Source: an uncultured Eubacteriales bacterium
GTDB lineage: Bacteria > Bacillota > Clostridia > Christensenellales > Aristaeellaceae
DNA: 8,084 bases
Direction: 5' to 3'
NCBI GenBank assembly: GCA_900540045.1
Contig: UQEF01000106.1
Location: forward strand, 1 to 8,084
Part shown: positions 1 through 5,733 of the stretch, piece after piece
Numbering within the stretch: position 1 is the stretch's first letter
Layout of the letters: each line of letters opens with the position of its first letter
The notes under the pieces: generated by a model
Seen by the model: only the letters and a program-made list of their open reading frames with translations
Databases searched by the model: none
Told to the model about the DNA's origin: nothing
Made by a program: the position numbers and the translations under genes

Positions 1-310
1 CCGACACTGCCAGCCGCAGATTGGTCGCCACCCGAAACGCCGACAGATGGGAGCACATCAGCGCTGCAATATAAATAAGGTAAGACAGCACCGCGAATAG
101 CACTGCCATCCAGCCGTAATGAGGAATGTTCACCGCCTGCGCATAATCCGGCGCAGCGGCCAGTACATCCCGCAGAATCATCCAGATATAGAGGAACGGC
201 ACCAGCGCCGACAGCGCGCTGATGGCGGAAAGCACCCAGGAGGCATAGGTAAAAACCCGATACCTGCCCGCATAGCCCATCAGGCGGGAAAAGTCAGATT
301 GTTTTTTCAA
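1..310 (-). CDS. ABC transporter, permease/ATP-binding fusion, N-terminal part only (partial)
   Basis: Only the first 103 residues are in the window; the gene runs off the left edge. The N-terminus is basic (KKQSDFSRLMGYAGRYR), followed by a long hydrophobic segment at about residues 20-44 and a second at about 65-86. This matches the first two helices of an exporter-type (type IV) ABC half-transporter in which membrane domain and ATPase are fused. The nucleotide-binding domain is not visible, so the fusion is inferred from resemblance to half-transporters common in Clostridia, which often occur in pairs beside AraC regulators. Start is TTG at 310: a GTAAGGA ribosome site lies at 321-327, and the nearby ATG is followed directly by a stop. 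It sits 69 bp downstream of the lipoprotein gene with a strong hairpin between them. Substrate is unknown; a YbtP/Q-like metallophore role is possible but unproven. Confidence 0.72.
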   Translation of the reverse strand, partial: MKKQSDFSRLMGYAGRYRVFTYASWVLSAISALSALVPFLYIWMILRDVLAAAPDYAQAVNIPHYGWMAVLFAVLSYLIYIAALMCSHLSAFRVATNLRLAVS

Positions 311-337
311 TAAAATCACATCCTTACCGATAAGCGC

Positions 338-374
338 GCCTGCGCACCCGTCTGAATCAAGCGGGTGCGCAGGC
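338..374 (-). other. GC-rich intercistronic hairpin without U-tract
   Basis: Two perfectly complementary 13-base arms (338-350 and 362-374, CGGGTGCGCAGGC in plus orientation for the right arm) flank an 11-base loop. The hairpin starts 5 bases after the lipoprotein stop codon and ends 10 bases before the ribosome site of the ABC gene. Neither strand has a run of T after the stem, so it is not a canonical intrinsic terminator. A plausible role is protecting the 3' end of the lipoprotein message or causing partial termination, giving more lipoprotein than transporter. The structure is seen directly; the role is inference. Confidence 0.7.
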
Positions 375-379
375 ACCGT

Positions 380-1093
380 TTATTCTGCCGCAGATAAATT
401 TTCCGTGGTAAAAAGCTCAATGACATTTTCCATGGTTGCCTGATCGTAATCCTCCGCAATCGCGGCGGCATTCCAATAGGCATAATTGCCCTCGAACCAG
501 CTTTGAAGATCACTCAGATCCTCCGCATAGCGAAACTCCAGATGATAGGTGGTTTCCATGGTGTCGGGCGAGAAGGCAAAATAGGTAAACTGGCCGGAAT
601 TTTCATCCTCGCTCTGATAGAAGATGAAGCCGTTTTCGTTCTCCTCATCCAGCAGCTTATAGGTGTGGGAGAAAACCTCCTGTCCCTGCGCGTCCAGACC
701 GGTGATCGTGTGACCGTCCATCACAAACTTGTCCACGCCGCCCAGAAAATAGCAGTTAAACGCCATGCTGTCCGGGTCTGCCGCGTATTTTTCCGCCGCC
801 TCCGGGCCGTAAGGCTCCGCCATGCACATTCCCAGCAGCATATCCGTGGCAGTCTCCGCGTTCTCCGCGCCTGCCAGCGGCGTGGTGGCATCGATCCAGA
901 TATTCCGATACTCGGATTTTGACAGCTCCGGGAACAGCTCCACATACGTGCCGCTGATGGTGGTCAGATAATCGTCGGTCACCGCGCTCTGGTCAGTCGG
1001 CGGCGTCTGTTCATCCGTTTTCGCCTGGCCGCAGCCGGCAGCCGACAGCAGGCAGATCACGCAAAGCACAAAAGCAGCAAATTTCTTTTTCAT
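380..1093 (-). CDS. ZinT-like metal-binding lipoprotein
   Basis: The 237-residue product begins with KKK, a hydrophobic stretch (about residues 5-19) and a lipobox SAAGC, giving lipidation at Cys21, so it should be anchored on the outer face of the membrane. An acidic, Thr/Gln-rich linker follows. From about residue 45 the order of segments resembles ZinT/YodA (the domain also fused to AdcA): G-T-Y-V-E-L-F-P near 48-55, DGHTITGLDAQG at 126-137, HTYKLL at 143-148, FTYFAFSPDT at 169-178, YHLEFRYAED at 183-192, and a closing helix at about 216-230. In ZinT proteins the HFH motif before the last helices binds zinc; here it reads H184-L-E186, so one ligand is changed to Glu and others are not obvious. 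Start is ATG with AGGAGGT 5 bases upstream. It is probably co-transcribed with the downstream ABC gene. Confidence is high for lipoprotein and moderate for ZinT-like. Confidence 0.75.
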   Translation of the reverse strand: MKKKFAAFVLCVICLLSAAGCGQAKTDEQTPPTDQSAVTDDYLTTISGTYVELFPELSKSEYRNIWIDATTPLAGAENAETATDMLLGMCMAEPYGPEAAEKYAADPDSMAFNCYFLGGVDKFVMDGHTITGLDAQGQEVFSHTYKLLDEENENGFIFYQSEDENSGQFTYFAFSPDTMETTYHLEFRYAEDLSDLQSWFEGNYAYWNAAAIAEDYDQATMENVIELFTTENLSAAE

Positions 1094-1115
1094 ACAGTAC
1101 CTCCTAAAACTCTTT

Positions 1116-1133
1116 GGTTAGCTTCCTCTAACC
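1116..1133 (-). promoter_or_regulatory. Inverted repeat, possible operator for the lipoprotein/ABC unit
   Basis: GGTTAG (1116-1121) and CTAACC (1128-1133) form a perfect 6-bp inverted repeat with a 6-bp spacer, inside the 73-bp gap between the AraC gene and the lipoprotein gene. It lies just downstream of a TAGAAT box, about where transcription would start, a place typical for repressor operators. The half-sites resemble those in DtxR/IdeR boxes (GGTTAG...CTAACC), but that family uses a much shorter centre, so assignment to it is doubtful. It could also be an AraC target or chance. Confidence 0.4.
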
Positions 1134-1140
1134 GCCGGGT

Positions 1141-1146
1141 ATTCTA
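1141..1146 (-). promoter_or_regulatory. Possible -10 box of a promoter for the lipoprotein/ABC unit
   Basis: On the minus strand this reads TAGAAT, one mismatch from TATAAT, about 50 bp before the lipoprotein start. No good -35 hexamer is found 16-18 bp upstream, which would fit an activator-dependent promoter. A short palindrome, ACGC-TTT-GCGT (1149-1159), lies just upstream and could be a protein site. It overlaps the zone right after the AraC stop codon. This is weak evidence by itself; read-through from the upstream operon is equally possible. Confidence 0.3.
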
Positions 1147-1166
1147 ACACGCTTTGCGTTTTTAAA

Positions 1167-2144
1167 CTACTCCGTTTTGTTTTTGATGCTCCGTTTTACC
1201 GCATTCTTTTTATCGGCACGATAGCGGGACGGTGTCTTGCCGTACCGCTTTTTGAAGCTCTCTGAAAATTTGCTGGCGTTGTCATAGCCTGCTTGCTGCG
1301 CGATCTCCGTAACAGACTTCCCGCTGCGAACCAGCTCCACTGCCGCCTGCTCCAGGCGATATTCCTTGATATATCGGTAGATCGGCACGCCATAGACCTG
1401 CTTGAAGAGCTTTTGCAGATGCGATACCGATATCTCATGCTCCGCCGCAAGGCTGGCGAGGGATATGTATCCCTCCCGGTTTGTCAGCAAGTGATCCCGG
1501 AGATGGTGCGCAAGAACCGTCTGCTTGGACGAGCAATATAACCCCGCCGTATTCTCCTGTGGAATACGCCCAAGTAGCATCAGAAGTTCCAGCGTCTTGA
1601 GCTGCAAAAAGCCGGGATCTTCATAGAACGCACTTTCGTAAAGCTCCCGGAATACATGCTCACAGCGCGGCCCCGCAGCGCCGACCATATACCATTTACA
1701 GCCCAGAAGATTTTGCTTCCATGCGGCAAAATCCACTGAAAACGCAGGTGCGTTCTGCTTTATCCAATTTCCCGCGGCGGCCGGTTCAATCTCCAGACAG
1801 ATTCCCTCGTAGTAGCCCAGCGGAAAGCAGGACGCCGAACTGCTTCCGTGAAAGCCATCGTAGCAACTGACCGCCATGTCGCCCGGCTTCAGAAGAACAC
1901 GATCCCGCATGGAAAAGCTGGTTTCAAACCGTCCGTTCACGCAGAAATTGACTTCCAGCCTCCCGATCTGTGTCCGAATTTCTGTGTACGCCTCCATTTC
2001 CAGCCGCAGCAGCATGATTCCCACGCCGTCAAACAGCCGGTAGTAGTGGATTTCTCCGTTACCATCCGCATGTTCAAAGCCATCTATTTGTCCGGGGAAG
2101 CCGGAAACCACGCCCGTTTTGTCATGAAAAAAGATGTCAATCAT
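1167..2144 (-). CDS. AraC-family transcriptional regulator
   Basis: A 325-residue DNA-binding protein. The C-terminal third (about 225-308) holds the double helix-turn-helix of the AraC/XylS family: ISLASLAAEHEISVSHLQKL is helix-turn-helix one (first residues 227-246), and GKSVTEIAQQAGYDNASKFS (275-294) is the highly typical second one, ending in FKKRYGKTPSRYR. The N-terminal two-thirds should be a ligand-sensing domain with beta-rich stretches (LEVNFCVNGRFET, about 63-75; LLKPGDMAVS, 84-93), as in AraC proteins that control siderophore or transporter genes. Start at 2144 is the only in-frame start after the stop at about 2189. It has no strong ribosome site of its own; a purine-rich AAGGAG tract lies about 30 bases upstream with a 7-codon reading frame between. 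It closes the enzyme operon and faces the lipoprotein/ABC unit, so both are candidate targets. Effector unknown. Confidence 0.93.
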   Translation of the reverse strand: MIDIFFHDKTGVVSGFPGQIDGFEHADGNGEIHYYRLFDGVGIMLLRLEMEAYTEIRTQIGRLEVNFCVNGRFETSFSMRDRVLLKPGDMAVSCYDGFHGSSSASCFPLGYYEGICLEIEPAAAGNWIKQNAPAFSVDFAAWKQNLLGCKWYMVGAAGPRCEHVFRELYESAFYEDPGFLQLKTLELLMLLGRIPQENTAGLYCSSKQTVLAHHLRDHLLTNREGYISLASLAAEHEISVSHLQKLFKQVYGVPIYRYIKEYRLEQAAVELVRSGKSVTEIAQQAGYDNASKFSESFKKRYGKTPSRYRADKKNAVKRSIKNKTE

Positions 2145-2149
2145 ATTGT

Positions 2150-2173
2150 TTATACCAAAATTCTCATGATCAT
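2150..2173 (-). CDS. Possible 7-codon leader peptide upstream of the AraC gene
   Basis: After the stop of the upstream ATC-hydrolase-family gene there is a double ribosome-site-like tract, AAGGAGAAGGAG (2177-2188), followed by ATG ATC ATG AGA ATT TTG GTA TAA (peptide MIMRILV). Its stop is 5 bases before the AraC ATG, and the AraC gene itself lacks a close Shine-Dalgarno sequence. Ribosomes ending this mini-frame could re-start on the AraC gene, giving translational coupling. The reading frame and spacing are seen; its use is inference. It may simply be the fortuitous product of an extended leader. Confidence 0.35.
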   Translation of the reverse strand: MIMRILV

Positions 2174-2186
2174 TTTCTCCTTCTCC

Positions 2187-2891
2187 TTAACGGTTTCTGC
2201 GGTATCCCGCCTCATCCCGGTATTCGGGATGGTCGCGCAGATATGGGTCTTTATCGCCACAGATGGTATAGTCACACTTGCAGCCGTCCACGCAGGTGCC
2301 CTTCCGCACCAAGCGGGCGTGAAGCAGTTCCATGGAGGCAAAGTCCACATTGCACAGGGCAGGCATAATGTCCGTCAGACCATGCTTTACGGCAAACTCC
2401 GCCGCCGGGCAGGCGGTAAATTCGTAATAGATGGGTTTGTCCTTGTCGTAGGGCGCAATGTGCATCTCGTAATCGTGCCACCTGCTGCACTGCTTTTCGG
2501 CGTTCTGAAATGCCAGATACATCAGCTTCTTAAAAAAGGGTTTGTTGCAGTCCACGAATCTGGAGAGCTTGCGGAAGGCAGGCAGGATCAGATTTTCCTC
2601 GATTTCCTCGATCTCCCGAAATGAAACAACATCCCGGCACACGGCATAACAGCTCATAATGGCGATGCAGTCGTAGGTGCCGCCCGCGCCGTTGTGGAAG
2701 TTTTTGCTGCCGCCGAGGTCGGTGCGCCAGTCCGAGAGAAATTCTACATACTGCAGCTGCACCCGTTCCCAAACGGCCTCCCGCTCCGTTTCCGGGTAAT
2801 GCAGGGCGATTTTCGCCTGTATCTCCTTTTTACACGCCCCGGAATACAGCACATGGCAGCTGCGGTCAAATTGTAGTTTGCTGTCTTTCAT
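2187..2891 (-). CDS. L-2-amino-thiazoline-4-carboxylate (ATC) hydrolase family protein, copy B
   Basis: A 234-residue soluble protein with no signal peptide. It carries the C-terminal signature I associate with the ATC hydrolase family (named for opening the thiazoline ring of ATC to N-carbamoyl-L-cysteine): FTACPAAEFA at 158-167, PALCNVDF at 177-184, and LVRKGTCVDGCKCDYT at 194-209. Putative conserved residues are Cys161, Glu165, Cys180, Asp183, Cys206 and Asp207. It is unusually Cys-rich overall. ATG at 2891 is preferred, with AAAGGAAAAGG just upstream; the GTG 24 bases further upstream lies in the stem of a hairpin and lacks a ribosome site. It follows copy A after 71 bp and precedes the AraC gene by 42 bp. 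Copies A and B share the segment order but are strongly diverged, so they probably act on different substrates or form a heteromer. Family call is moderately firm; real substrate unknown. Confidence 0.7.
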   Translation of the reverse strand: MKDSKLQFDRSCHVLYSGACKKEIQAKIALHYPETEREAVWERVQLQYVEFLSDWRTDLGGSKNFHNGAGGTYDCIAIMSCYAVCRDVVSFREIEEIEENLILPAFRKLSRFVDCNKPFFKKLMYLAFQNAEKQCSRWHDYEMHIAPYDKDKPIYYEFTACPAAEFAVKHGLTDIMPALCNVDFASMELLHARLVRKGTCVDGCKCDYTICGDKDPYLRDHPEYRDEAGYRRNR

Positions 2892-2905
2892 ACCTTTTCC
2901 TTTTG

Positions 2906-2929
2906 CAGGCTGCACTGATGTGCCGCCTG
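2906..2929 (-). other. Small hairpin just upstream of the copy-B ribosome site
   Basis: Arms CAGGC (2906-2910) and GCCTG (2925-2929) enclose a one-base mismatch and a second stem, GCAC (2912-2915) with GTGC (2920-2923), closed by a four-base loop. In the minus-strand message it ends a few bases before the AAAGGAAAAGG ribosome site of copy B. It has no U-tract. It could block processing or tune translation of copy B relative to copy A. Structure seen, role inferred. Confidence 0.45.
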
Positions 2930-2962
2930 TCCGAATTCAAAGTATTTCAATGCTACTCCGCC

Positions 2963-3598
2963 TCATACTCGTTTCTTTTGGTACCCGCAGTCGCAGTAAG
3001 GGCCGCCGGAGGCAAGGGTATACTGCCGCACAAAGTTCGTCACGCCGCCCGCCTCGCTCATGGCGTAGTCCAAATGGCACATGGCGGGTGTCAGGTCATA
3101 AAGCCCCAACTCCTGCATCAGCGTGCAGATGCCGCACTTCGTAAAGCGCCCCTCATAACCGCTGCCGTCGGGATACTCGTAAAAGTCCATATTCCACGAG
3201 TAGGGGTTGCGGTCAGCCGCCCTCCGGGCGGCGGTGGCTTTCATGGCGGCAATGTCCTTTGCGGTAAACTTGCTTTTTCCGCTCCTGCGGCAGAACCACT
3301 TCATCAGCGGCGTCATCTGGGCATTCTCATAGTATACCGTCAGCGACTCCGTATCCGGCCGCCTCGGCATACAGAGAACGAACGCCCCCAGCATGGCGCA
3401 GCCAATGATGTTCATGCTGAACCGATCACCTTTTTCAAATTCAGGCAGCTTTGCGATGATCTCTTTGTACTTCAGTTTTGCGGTCTTTCGGATTGCTTTT
3501 GCGGTTTTAGCATCATAACCAAACACCTCTGTCAGTTGCTTTTCAAATGACTTTGCAAATACTGCCCACATTGCCATGGGCATTCCGATATACTTCAT
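2963..3598 (-). CDS. L-2-amino-thiazoline-4-carboxylate (ATC) hydrolase family protein, copy A
   Basis: A 211-residue protein with the same C-terminal signature as copy B: RFTKCGICTL at 151-160, PAMCHLDYAM at 171-180, FVRQYTLASG at 189-198 and YCDCGY at 201-206. Cys155, Cys158, Cys174, Asp177 and the C202-D203-C204 group are the likely functional positions. The N-terminal half is Lys-rich and helical (about 14-56) with a hydrophobic stretch near 62-77 (SMNIIGCAMLGAFVLCMP), probably a buried helix rather than a true membrane span. Start ATG at 3598 has GGAGG 7 bases upstream and overlaps the stop of the preceding alpha/beta hydrolase gene as ATGA, so translation of the two should be coupled. 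The characterised family reaction is hydrolytic opening of ATC, but most members are untested; I claim only the family. Confidence 0.75.
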   Translation of the reverse strand: MKYIGMPMAMWAVFAKSFEKQLTEVFGYDAKTAKAIRKTAKLKYKEIIAKLPEFEKGDRFSMNIIGCAMLGAFVLCMPRRPDTESLTVYYENAQMTPLMKWFCRRSGKSKFTAKDIAAMKATAARRAADRNPYSWNMDFYEYPDGSGYEGRFTKCGICTLMQELGLYDLTPAMCHLDYAMSEAGGVTNFVRQYTLASGGPYCDCGYQKKRV

Positions 3599-4371
3599 CG
3601 CTTTCCCTCCATAATGTCCTTCACCAACTGCGCCCAGCGCTCCGGATAACAGGCCAGCAGTTCCTCGTGCTGCAAGTCCTGCTTGTGAATGACTGGGTTT
3701 GCAAAGTGCCGTTCATAGCGCTCGCGGTATTTCTCGCCCATTTTGAGCGCATAGAAAATATGAATCTCTGTTCCCGGAACGTTGATCTTGTCCGGCAGCG
3801 GGGAGACAAGGTCGGAATAGAACTGATTCTTGCAGCTCTGCACGGTCACATAGGGTCGTGCGCCGCCGAGCATCTCCATGAACGCTTGCAGATAGCCGCC
3901 CATTTCCGACTTTCGCTGCGCGAGGCGTTTTTGCAGCAATCGACTCTTGAACCGTCCGTCCCGTATCACCGGGTAGATCAGCGGCAGCAGCAGATTTGTT
4001 TGCAGCTTTGCCGCAAGGGGAGATGCTTGGTCAAGATCAGAGCTGCCGAGAATTCCGTAATCCATATGAATATTCCCCCGCGCCGCCAGCAGCCCCACAA
4101 AAGAGCCGCCCAGCGAGCAGCCATAGCCCGCCCGGATATGTCCGCCGCAATGTTTCTGAATGTAAGCTTCTATTTTCTCTGTTTCCTCTGGCATAGTGGG
4201 AAACTCGGTATGTTCCGTTTCATCGAAGCCATCGTAGCTGACGCAGAGGACGCGATACCTGTCCGACAGCAGCGGAATGACCCGTCCAAAATTGCCCCTC
4301 CAGTGGCAGCAGGTGCCGGGAAGCAGTAGGATGGCCGGGGCATTTTCTGCGCCGAAGGAATAAACCTTCAT
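3595..4371 (-). CDS. Alpha/beta hydrolase, second copy
   Basis: A 258-residue cytoplasmic hydrolase-fold protein. Visible elements: strand plus oxyanion-loop region AILLLPGTCCHW (13-24), strand YRVLCVSYDGFDE (39-51), and nucleophile elbow YGCSLGG with Ser86 in the G-x-S-x-G pattern (84-88). His235 in LQHEELLACYPERW (233-246) is the likely catalytic His. The acid is unclear: where the sister hydrolase at 7148-7936 has YGDDE, this one has YALKMGE (207-213), so Glu213 may stand in or the activity may be altered. The lid (about 115-190) is rich in basic residues. Start ATG at 4371 overlaps the stop of the MBL gene (ATGA), and the 3' end overlaps ATC-family copy A in the same way, so three consecutive products are translationally linked. 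Substrate (ester, thioester or amide) cannot be read from sequence. Confidence 0.82.
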   Translation of the reverse strand: MKVYSFGAENAPAILLLPGTCCHWRGNFGRVIPLLSDRYRVLCVSYDGFDETEHTEFPTMPEETEKIEAYIQKHCGGHIRAGYGCSLGGSFVGLLAARGNIHMDYGILGSSDLDQASPLAAKLQTNLLLPLIYPVIRDGRFKSRLLQKRLAQRKSEMGGYLQAFMEMLGGARPYVTVQSCKNQFYSDLVSPLPDKINVPGTEIHIFYALKMGEKYRERYERHFANPVIHKQDLQHEELLACYPERWAQLVKDIMEGKR

Positions 4372-5231
4372 CTCCCTACCCCCTTGAGGAACCCACTCTT
4401 TGCCATTTTCTCCGTGTCGTCCGATTCATCATAAGCGTCATAAGGCGCGGTGGGGTCGGGAACTCGCTTTTTGAACGGTGAGCAAAGCTTATCCTTATGG
4501 GCAAAGGCGAACTCGAAGTTGTCCGTCCAGCCGGTGTGACCGGTGAGAAACAGCGGATGCAGGTCACGGCTTTGCAGTTTCTGCTCCAGCGCCGCCAGCG
4601 ACTTTACCGCCAGTTTGTTGCTTTCTGCCAGAGAGGAAATGAAACTGTAGCCGCCGTCCGCGCCGAACCAGAGAGTGTCGCCGGTGAAGAGATATTTGTC
4701 GTCAATGAGATAGACCATATGCCCCCATGTATGGCCGGGGACGAGAAAGCACTCAATTTTGATGCCGTCAATCTCGAAAGTCTCGCCGTCATGCAGCAGC
4801 ACCTTTTCGTTGTTAATTGTGACCTGCGGCAATTTATAGAGATGATATATGACTTTTCGCCGCACCTCGCCGGTGAGATACCGGTTTTCAATCTCGCCGA
4901 TATAGAGCTTTGCGCTCCGGAACAAACCGGGGCTGTCTGCCTCCACCGCGCCCACGTGGTCGGTGTCCTGATGAGTGATGAGGATGTGCCGGATGGACTG
5001 CGGGTCGATGCCCAGCCAGCCCATTTTTTCTGCCAGCCGGTCGTAGTTGTACCCGGCATCGATCATGATGGTGGTGTCGCCCTTGCGGTAGAAGAAGATG
5101 TTCGCCACCCACTCCCGCACGCAGGCCACGCGCTCATCCACCCAACCGGTGTTCAGCGGCTTGAAGATTTCCTTGCCGCGGTACATCTTGCTCATTTCTC
5201 TTTTCTGAAATTCGGTCGCTTTCTTTGACAT
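4368..5231 (-). CDS. Metallo-beta-lactamase-fold hydrolase
   Basis: A 287-residue protein with the MBL-fold metal motifs in order: THQDTDHVGAV (86-96, giving His87, Asp89, Asp91, His92), GHTWGHMVYL (166-175, His167), FTGDTLWF (182-189, Asp185) and LTGHTGWT (229-236, His232). The usual HxHxDH reads HxDxDH here, so the second His of site 1 is replaced by Asp; the rest of a two-metal site is intact. Known MBL enzymes include lactonases, thioesterases and glyoxalase II-type hydrolases, and the GHTWGH loop suggests that broad group rather than a true beta-lactamase. No signal peptide, so cytoplasmic. ATG at 5231 is preferred with AAGGAGG 8 bases upstream; an upstream TTG at 5270 would place that ribosome site inside the gene. 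It is 13 bp from the membrane-protein gene and overlaps the next hydrolase gene by 4 bp. Confidence 0.87.
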   Translation of the reverse strand: MSKKATEFQKREMSKMYRGKEIFKPLNTGWVDERVACVREWVANIFFYRKGDTTIMIDAGYNYDRLAEKMGWLGIDPQSIRHILITHQDTDHVGAVEADSPGLFRSAKLYIGEIENRYLTGEVRRKVIYHLYKLPQVTINNEKVLLHDGETFEIDGIKIECFLVPGHTWGHMVYLIDDKYLFTGDTLWFGADGGYSFISSLAESNKLAVKSLAALEQKLQSRDLHPLFLTGHTGWTDNFEFAFAHKDKLCSPFKKRVPDPTAPYDAYDESDDTEKMAKSGFLKGVGR

Positions 5232-5244
5232 CAGTATTTCCTCC

Positions 5245-5730
5245 TTACAGCAGCAGCCCGAGTCCCGCAAGGAGCAGGGAAATCATGGCCATTCCCAGTG
5301 TTCCGAACAGCCATTTCTTTTGCTTGTCTGATTTCGAGATGTACGGCATCAGATCCTCTGTCCCCGGTATCACCCACGCCTTGGTGTGTCCGACCCAATA
5401 GCCGTCGATGCCAAGCCGGTCGATGAGATTCATCACAGACAGGATTACAAAGCACTGCCAGAAACCGCCCCAAAATGTCTGCGCACCGTTGACGGCATAC
5501 ACGCAAATCAGCACATAAGCAAGATATCCCGGAACGCAGATCAGCTTGAAGCGCAGCGAGTTTTGCTTGATCTTTTCCTTTGTGGTCAGACCCAGCGCAA
5601 CGCACCGTTCCTGTACCTTCGAGTCATACAAATGCGCCATGCCGACAGCGCCCTTGTGGATGCCGATGGCGCACACCAAGACCAGCAGCGCCCCCAGCCC
5701 CAGTCCTTCCAGAATCGCTTGCAGCAGCAT
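5245..5730 (-). CDS. Four-helix integral membrane protein, family not recognised
   Basis: A 161-residue protein with four predicted membrane segments: about 4-24 (ILEGLGLGALLVLVCAIGI), 62-82, 87-107 and 140-161, the last running to the C-terminus. Between helices 1 and 2 lies a charged cytoplasm-like stretch (YDSKVQERCVALGLTTKEKI, 35-54). After helix 3 there is a polar patch, DRLGIDGYWVGHTKAW (104-119) then IPGTED (121-126), whose Asp, His, Trp and Glu residues look like a functional site. I do not recognise a family. Start ATG at 5730 has GGAGG 8 bases upstream; it follows the methyltransferase stop by only 3 bases. Placed between methyltransferases and hydrolases, it could anchor the enzymes at the membrane, be a membrane-bound enzyme, or help move the product; none of these is shown. 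Confidence 0.78.
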   Translation of the reverse strand: MLLQAILEGLGLGALLVLVCAIGIHKGAVGMAHLYDSKVQERCVALGLTTKEKIKQNSLRFKLICVPGYLAYVLICVYAVNGAQTFWGGFWQCFVILSVMNLIDRLGIDGYWVGHTKAWVIPGTEDLMPYISKSDKQKKWLFGTLGMAMISLLLAGLGLLL

Positions 5731-5733
5731 TCC

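Noticed and set aside
338..374. Calling the hairpin an intrinsic terminator
   Set aside because: No run of T follows the stem on either strand, and the next gene has the same orientation with a ribosome site just downstream.
1116..1133. Firm DtxR/IdeR box
   Set aside because: The half-sites match, but the 6-bp centre is longer than in known DtxR/IdeR boxes, so it is left as a generic operator candidate.
1149..1159. ACGC-TTT-GCGT palindrome as a terminator of the AraC gene
   Set aside because: The stem is only 4 bp, and the T-run lies on the plus-strand side, the wrong direction for the AraC message.
1848..2624. Long open frame on the plus strand, 258 codons
   Set aside because: It lies antisense to the AraC gene and ATC-family copy B, its translation has no recognisable domain, and both minus-strand products have clear family motifs.
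2892..2915. GTG start at 2915 for ATC-family copy B
   Set aside because: It lies within a hairpin stem and has no ribosome site; the ATG at 2891 has AAAGGAAAAGG at good spacing.
3547..4329. Long plus-strand open frame, 260 codons, and similar ones at 4497-5228 and 5386-6231
   Set aside because: All are antisense to genes with catalytic motifs; high GC and codon bias on the minus strand create open antisense frames.
5232..5270. TTG start at 5270 for the MBL gene
   Set aside because: It would overlap the membrane-protein gene by 26 bases and place the AAGGAGG ribosome site inside the coding region; ATG at 5231 is better.
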